Shown one piece after another: positions 60,943 to 64,000 of a stretch of 64,000 nucleotides of DNA. The first letter of the stretch is position 1. Each line of letters opens with the position of its first letter. A program made the position numbers and the translations under genes. The stretch comes from Brachionus sp. 'Tiscar' (Eukaryota; Rotifera; Eurotatoria; Ploima; Brachionidae). The notes under the pieces were generated by a model. The model was given only the letters and a program-made list of their open reading frames with translations, ran no database searches and was not told the DNA's origin. The DNA lies in the NCBI GenBank assembly GCA_006352455.1, contig VANL01000013.1, positions 62,001-126,000 on the forward strand, given 5' to 3'.

Positions 60943-62553
60943 TTACATCATTAAAAAAGGATTTGTCGAATTGGTGTTTGTGGTCGAGCTTGGGTTTGCT
61001 GTTGATGTTAAGCTAGGAAATAGAGCATTTGATGGGGGAAACGAATTTCCACTGCTTGATGAAGTTGGAATAATAGGCTGTGAAAATGGTGCCGGAATAA
61101 GTGGTGGAGTAGTATTCGTTTGCTGAAACATTGACTGTTGCTGTAACTGATTTATTGTTGGTGGTTTTTGATTATTTTGGGAAACCAAAAACGGATTATT
61201 CAATTGTCCACTTGATGAACTGCTAGTCATTCCTCCATTGGCTGGTATTGCACTTCCGAATGGATTGGTGCTTTTTGGTCGTGCTGGTATCAAATTTTCC
61301 AAATTAACTAGAGCTGAATTTTCTCCCAAAAAACTTTCCGGTGTTTTTCTAGTTGGATTTGGTTGTTTACTCGAATTGTCAGCAAAAGGGTCAAAGTTGT
61401 CTATTGTCGGTGCAGAATTTTGGTTCGAAGTTTCCCAAGGGTTAGTAGAGGACTTTGAGGATGTGTTGGATACTGAACTAAATAAGTCTTCAAATGGATC
61501 TTGATTTGATTTGGTTTCTGTCGGCTTATTGGCGAATAGATCTTCTGTTTTAGATTCAAGGGCCCATGGATCGGCTATTGGTGTGTTAGTCGACCACGGA
61601 TTTGTTTTTACCGATGGCGGTGGTATAGGAGTTGGATTTGGAGTAGGTGTAGTAACCCATGGATCAAAATTACTAGATGCACCCCACGGATCTCCTGACG
61701 ACTTGGAAAACAAATCGTCACTTAGTCCGTTTTTAGGTTCAGCCGTTTGCCATGGGTCGTCACCGATATCTACTAAACCAGTGGGTTCATTATCACTTTT
61801 AGATTGCTCTAGAGCTATCTGAAGCTTAGCATCATCTGCTCTTTTTCTTTGAACGTCTTCTTCATGTTCTTGTTGGCTTAGCATGATGGCTAATTTAAGT
61901 TGTAGATCTTCTTCATTGGCATCAGATGGTCGAACTGCTTCTAAATCTGGTGACAGACCCTGACTATTTCTCGTGGCACCGCCATATGGATCACTATAGC
62001 TGGAACTAGCCCGAGCACCCGAGCTTAAATGCCTTAATGCGGCATTTCCCGTTGAATAGACCATTTTGTTATCGCTGCTTATTCCCATGGCATTTTGCGC
62101 ATATCTTTCCCTTGCCTTAAAGGCTTTAGCTCGTTCGGCCTTTAGTCTTTCATCATCTCGTAGCAACGCAACCAGTTGTTTAGCTTTTTCTCTAACACTC
62201 AAGCCTTGATCTTTTTGCTCCTCGACATATTGAAAATCTTTTAATGTTTGAATAGCAACAATGTGCTCTTTACATTGCTGAGCCACTTTTTCATTTCCAT
62301 TTTTTATTAAGTAGTCTAATAAAACTAAAGATTTGTATACGTGACGCCAATTTTTTCCATGATCATTCAAGCGTTTCCAAATCATGCGCATTACTTCGCC
62401 CAAGGCGACTATGTTGTAAGTTAAGTCACTTATTTCACCCATTAAAGTAGAGGAAGGACCCCAAGGATCGTTAGACGTTGCATCGCGTACCTTAACCTCA
62501 GCTTCTGAGTAATTTTTAACCATATTTTTTACTTGTCGTCGTAAGGTGGTCAT
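60943..62553 (-). CDS. Epsin, ENTH-domain endocytic adaptor (536 aa)
   Basis: Clathrin adaptor that binds PtdIns(4,5)P2, bends membrane and recruits ubiquitinated cargo. The ENTH domain (about 1-150) is highly conserved: LRRQVKNMVKNYSEAEVKVR, SNDPWGPSS, MIWKRLNDHGKNWRHVYKS, REKAKQLVALLRD. Two ubiquitin-interacting motifs follow at 215-231 (EEDLQLKLAIMLSQQEH) and 239-254 (ADDAKLQIALEQSKSD). A clathrin-box-like LVDIG runs into DPW repeats (AP-2 binding) at about 266 and beyond, with DPF and NPW variants. Three NPF motifs (EH-domain binding) are in the C-terminal part, the last ending the protein as NPFLMM. Intronless, with better GC content than the neighbours. It most resembles epsin-1/2/3 and Drosophila liquid facets; paralogue not resolved. 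Confidence 0.97.
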   Translation of the reverse strand: MTTLRRQVKNMVKNYSEAEVKVRDATSNDPWGPSSTLMGEISDLTYNIVALGEVMRMIWKRLNDHGKNWRHVYKSLVLLDYLIKNGNEKVAQQCKEHIVAIQTLKDFQYVEEQKDQGLSVREKAKQLVALLRDDERLKAERAKAFKARERYAQNAMGISSDNKMVYSTGNAALRHLSSGARASSSYSDPYGGATRNSQGLSPDLEAVRPSDANEEDLQLKLAIMLSQQEHEEDVQRKRADDAKLQIALEQSKSDNEPTGLVDIGDDPWQTAEPKNGLSDDLFSKSSGDPWGASSNFDPWVTTPTPNPTPIPPPSVKTNPWSTNTPIADPWALESKTEDLFANKPTETKSNQDPFEDLFSSVSNTSSKSSTNPWETSNQNSAPTIDNFDPFADNSSKQPNPTRKTPESFLGENSALVNLENLIPARPKSTNPFGSAIPANGGMTSSSSSGQLNNPFLVSQNNQKPPTINQLQQQSMFQQTNTTPPLIPAPFSQPIIPTSSSSGNSFPPSNALFPSLTSTANPSSTTNTNSTNPFLMM

Positions 62554-64000
62554 TTTTGTTCAGTTGATTTAGCTTGATCAGAATATTTTCATTATATTTT
62601 TGAAAGAATTAGAGCGTTGGTACACGGCTATTTAGAAAACTTATCTGTAATTATGAAATTTTTTTTTAAATGTTAATTAAGGAAAAAATTAGTGAAATAT
62701 TTTAGCATAGACGTCGCATATTCTTAAATGTATTTGAACATGTTTGGCATATAAGTTTAGTTTAATAGAAAAAAAGATCAACATAGCTCTCTTTATATGC
62801 TTCAGCTTAGTAATATTTATATTTTTAATTTAAATAATATTAAGATGTTTATTTGGAATATTTTATGTGTTCTAGAATAGTCATTATTATAATTAAGAAT
62901 GTCATAATCAATTAAAGTGGGTGCATGACAAAATAGACCAACACGTTGTCTTTTTGTAACATATTTAACTTAACATTACGTATTTTATTAAAAAATAAAA
63001 AGCTTTAAGTTATTGAAAATCTTTGAATTTTAAATTTAACTATTTAAATTGAAAAAAAAATTCAAAATTTTCTGCTATTTAATTATAAAGTTATATATCT
63101 TAACTTAAATCTAAACATTCAAAATTCTTTAAAAAAATTAATTTGTTGTTAAACTTAAAAAAGATTTTTTCTTTTTTTAATCTTAAACAGTTTCTTATAT
63201 TAAAATACTTGATTTAAAAAAATTAATTAAATGTGTAATTAATTTAATTATTAAATTCAAAAAAAAATATTTTTGCAATTAAAAAATCTTACCTACTCGA
63301 TAAAATAAAAAATTTTAATTTTAAAATTTAATAAAAAACAATTGTAAGATAAAATATAAATTATTTTGCTTTATTAAAGAACATTCTAACTAAATAAGAA
63401 TATTTTATTTAAAATTTTTTGAGTGAATAATCAAAAATAGTTTTTACAAGTTCTCTTTTAACAATAAAAATTCCGAATAATTTTTTATCAAAATAAAATT
63501 TTTTTCGAAAAATTAAACTTTTTTAACAATTTTTAAGATAAAAGAAATTATGATTTAATAATTAAAACTATCTTAAGTTTTTCATTTATTTGAATCATTT
63601 AAAAGAATGGAGCCTTTAAAGAAAAGGTTAATTTATTCTAATTTTTTATTTAGATAATTTGATTCGGAATTATAACAACCTAAAAAATCTTAAAATAATT
63701 GTAAATTAATCCAAAACATCTGCTTCAATCAAGCCAATCTTAGAAATTAAATTTATTATATGATCGGCTTCTTTCGCAACGATATTAAAAATGTTTATAT
63801 GTGGAAAATCAAAATTTATTTTGAAAAAAAATTTTTGATTTCAAAATTATTATTCAAAGCACATAATCTTATTCTAATTTTAGATTTTTATTATTTCTAA
63901 AAAATTTTTTATATTTTTCAAGATAAATTTAATTTCACTTTAAAATTAATCGCATGAATAATAATTAATTTAAAGTAACGAAATTAAATGATTAAACAAA
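62554..64000. other. AT-rich region upstream of epsin
   Basis: Contains the presumed epsin promoter and 5' UTR next to 62553. No frame of note, splice-linked exon, RNA gene or repeat was recognised in the remaining 1.4 kb. Confidence 0.5.

Noticed and set aside
60929..61822. Plus-strand frames of 65-103 codons across 60929-61822
   Set aside because: They are antisense shadows of the repetitive DPW/NPF part of epsin.
1..64000. CRISPR arrays, bacterial operons, viral or prophage genes, rRNA and tRNA genes
   Set aside because: No spaced direct-repeat array, no ribosome-binding-site-led gene strings, no viral hallmark proteins, and no cloverleaf with matching A and B boxes were found; the spliced metazoan genes explain the coding content.

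Overview
The window is nuclear DNA from an animal. It is very AT-rich (by eye roughly three quarters or more A+T) and its genes are split by GT-AG introns, many only about 50-100 nt, with donors of the GTAAGT/GTAAAT type. The stop codons TAA, TAG and TGA are all used as stops, so the code is standard. The gene set (integrin alpha, an aminergic GPCR, pericentrin-like PACT protein, axonemal dynein light intermediate chain, syntaxin-8, Rogdi, epsin) is metazoan. The base composition and compact genes would suit a small invertebrate such as a monogonont rotifer, but the species cannot be fixed from sequence alone. I joined exons by hand; for integrin, pericentrin-like, DNALI1, syntaxin-8, Rogdi and the MPHOSPH9-like gene the reading frame stays open across every junction, which is strong internal support.

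Layout. 1-5058: no gene seen. 5059-15262 (minus): a 16-exon integrin alpha subunit of about 1315 residues with an exceptionally long cytoplasmic tail. Its 4.6-kb intron 14 holds, on the plus strand, a complete two-exon histamine H3/H4-like receptor (8288-9785). 15263-20650: no gene recognised. 20651-35914 (minus): a 26-exon pericentrin/AKAP9-type centrosomal coiled-coil protein of about 2223 residues ending in a PACT domain; two of its introns carry long inverted repeats. 36904-37842 (plus): DNALI1, head to head with the pericentrin gene and preceded by two RFX X-box-like sites. 37994-38527 (plus): an unrecognised basic protein. 38535-39071 (minus): the 3' part of an unrecognised split gene, convergent with it. 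41091-43628 (minus): an intronless 845-residue protein, possibly mitochondrial. 43993-45852 (plus): syntaxin-8, eight exons. 48395-52048 (plus): a coiled-coil gene resembling MPHOSPH9. 53610-54743 (plus): a type II membrane protein I do not recognise. 55298-56509 (plus): Rogdi, nine exons. 57096-59092 (minus): three closely packed genes, ADPRM, TMEM170 and UPF0729/C18orf32. 60943-62553 (minus): epsin. 62554-64000: no gene seen.

Two functional themes recur. Pericentrin-like, DNALI1 and the MPHOSPH9-like protein all belong to centrosome/cilium biology. Syntaxin-8, Rogdi and epsin belong to endosome/lysosome membrane traffic. The neighbours are ordinary eukaryotic genes, not an operon-like pathway. 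However, the tight same-strand spacing of UPF0729-TMEM170-ADPRM and of DNALI1 with its neighbour (about 140-150 nt) is compatible with polycistronic transcription plus trans-splicing. No CRISPR array, rRNA or convincing tRNA was seen.
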